DNA of 6,099 nt from Acidobacteriota bacterium (GTDB taxonomy: Bacteria; Acidobacteriota; UBA6911; RPQK01; JAPXNP01), in the NCBI GenBank assembly GCA_030614585.1, contig JAUWTT010000259.1, forward strand, positions 1 to 6,099. The letters are read 5' to 3'. Each line of letters starts with the position of its first letter. The stretch's first letter is position 1. The position numbers and the translations under genes were made by a program. Under the pieces are notes generated by a model. That model had not been told where the DNA came from, did not search any database, and saw only the letters and a list, made by a program, of their open reading frames with translations. Shown here piece by piece: positions 5,764-6,099 of the stretch.

Positions 5764-6099
5764 TTAAAGACCGAGGGAGTTGAGGGCAGCTGACTCACCC
5801 TCGTCCTGAACGAACCGAACGGTTTCTCGATCCAGCAGATCTCGTAAAAGCAGAACCGTCCGTCCCAAGTTCTCAACCAACGGTTTCGTAGGTTGCCCAT
5901 TTGGTATTACAACCAGCAGCAGGGCAAGCTTTCCCACAGGGCTCACAACCACACTGTTTTTCTTTCCCAAATGATAGATGCGCTCGAATTCCTCTTCCCC
6001 CAGAAAGTGCGCCAACCCGAGTGTCGCAGCCAAACTCCCGGCAGCAAGAGAAGCGATCGCATCTCGATCCAGTGCCTCCTTTTCTCCACGAAAGGCAAG
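5764..6099 (-). CDS. mglB: MglB-like roadblock/LC7 protein, C-terminal part
   Basis: Partial gene: the frame is open to the right edge, so the true start is outside the window. The visible 111 residues are the second half of a roadblock/LC7 domain: DRDAIASLAAGSLAAT, then LGEEEFERIYHLGKK, SVVVSPVGKLALLLVVI and a final helix (LVENLGRTVLLLRDLL). This is the pattern of MglB, the dimeric GTPase-activating protein that binds MglA and resets it to the GDP state at the lagging pole. About 20 residues after the domain form a polar tail. The position directly upstream of mglA on the same strand supports MglB over other roadblock proteins. An internal TTG at 6033 could be taken as a start, but the domain clearly begins before it. 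Confidence 0.85.
   Translation of the reverse strand, partial: LAFRGEKEALDRDAIASLAAGSLAATLGLAHFLGEEEFERIYHLGKKNSVVVSPVGKLALLLVVIPNGQPTKPLVENLGRTVLLLRDLLDRETVRFVQDEGESAALNSLGL

Overview
The window comes from a bacterial chromosome of roughly balanced base composition (a little over half G+C, judged by eye). A TrmJ-type tRNA methyltransferase, a PafA-like secreted phosphatase, an MglB/MglA polarity-switch pair and several families of short dispersed intergenic repeats together suggest an environmental lineage such as Acidobacteriota or a deltaproteobacterium-like group. This placement is inference; no rRNA or other lineage marker is present.

Layout from left to right. Bases 1-163 are a leader with no gene I can support. 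164-1855 (+) encodes an exported, PafA-like alkaline phosphatase superfamily enzyme with all metal ligands visible. Convergent to it, 1918-2550 (-) is a two-gene VapB/VapC toxin-antitoxin module: an AbrB-fold antitoxin followed by a PIN-domain ribonuclease. A divergent control region with several short palindromes (2551-2672) separates it from trmJ (2673-3422, +). The last nine codons of trmJ are supplied by a dispersed repeat. Converging on trmJ, 3472-4761 (-) encodes a radical SAM protein with an unusual CX8CX2C cluster motif and no assignable function. Upstream of it lies a 312-base gene-free stretch (4762-5073) packed with nested repeats. Then follow mglA (5074-5667, -) and the C-terminal part of an MglB/roadblock protein (5764-6099, -), which runs off the right edge.

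How the genes work together. MglB is the GTPase-activating partner of MglA, and the order mglB then mglA on one strand is the usual operon order. VapB and VapC form a self-contained unit. The phosphatase, TrmJ and the radical SAM protein look like independent chromosomal genes. The radical SAM gene lies downstream of mglBA on the same strand, but the repeat island separates them, so co-transcription is uncertain.

The points most worth a second look are the radical SAM protein, its protein-like upstream reading frame that lacks a normal start codon and abuts the repeat island, and the repeat island itself: an outer 20-base inverted repeat pair enclosing a large hairpin and other repeat families.
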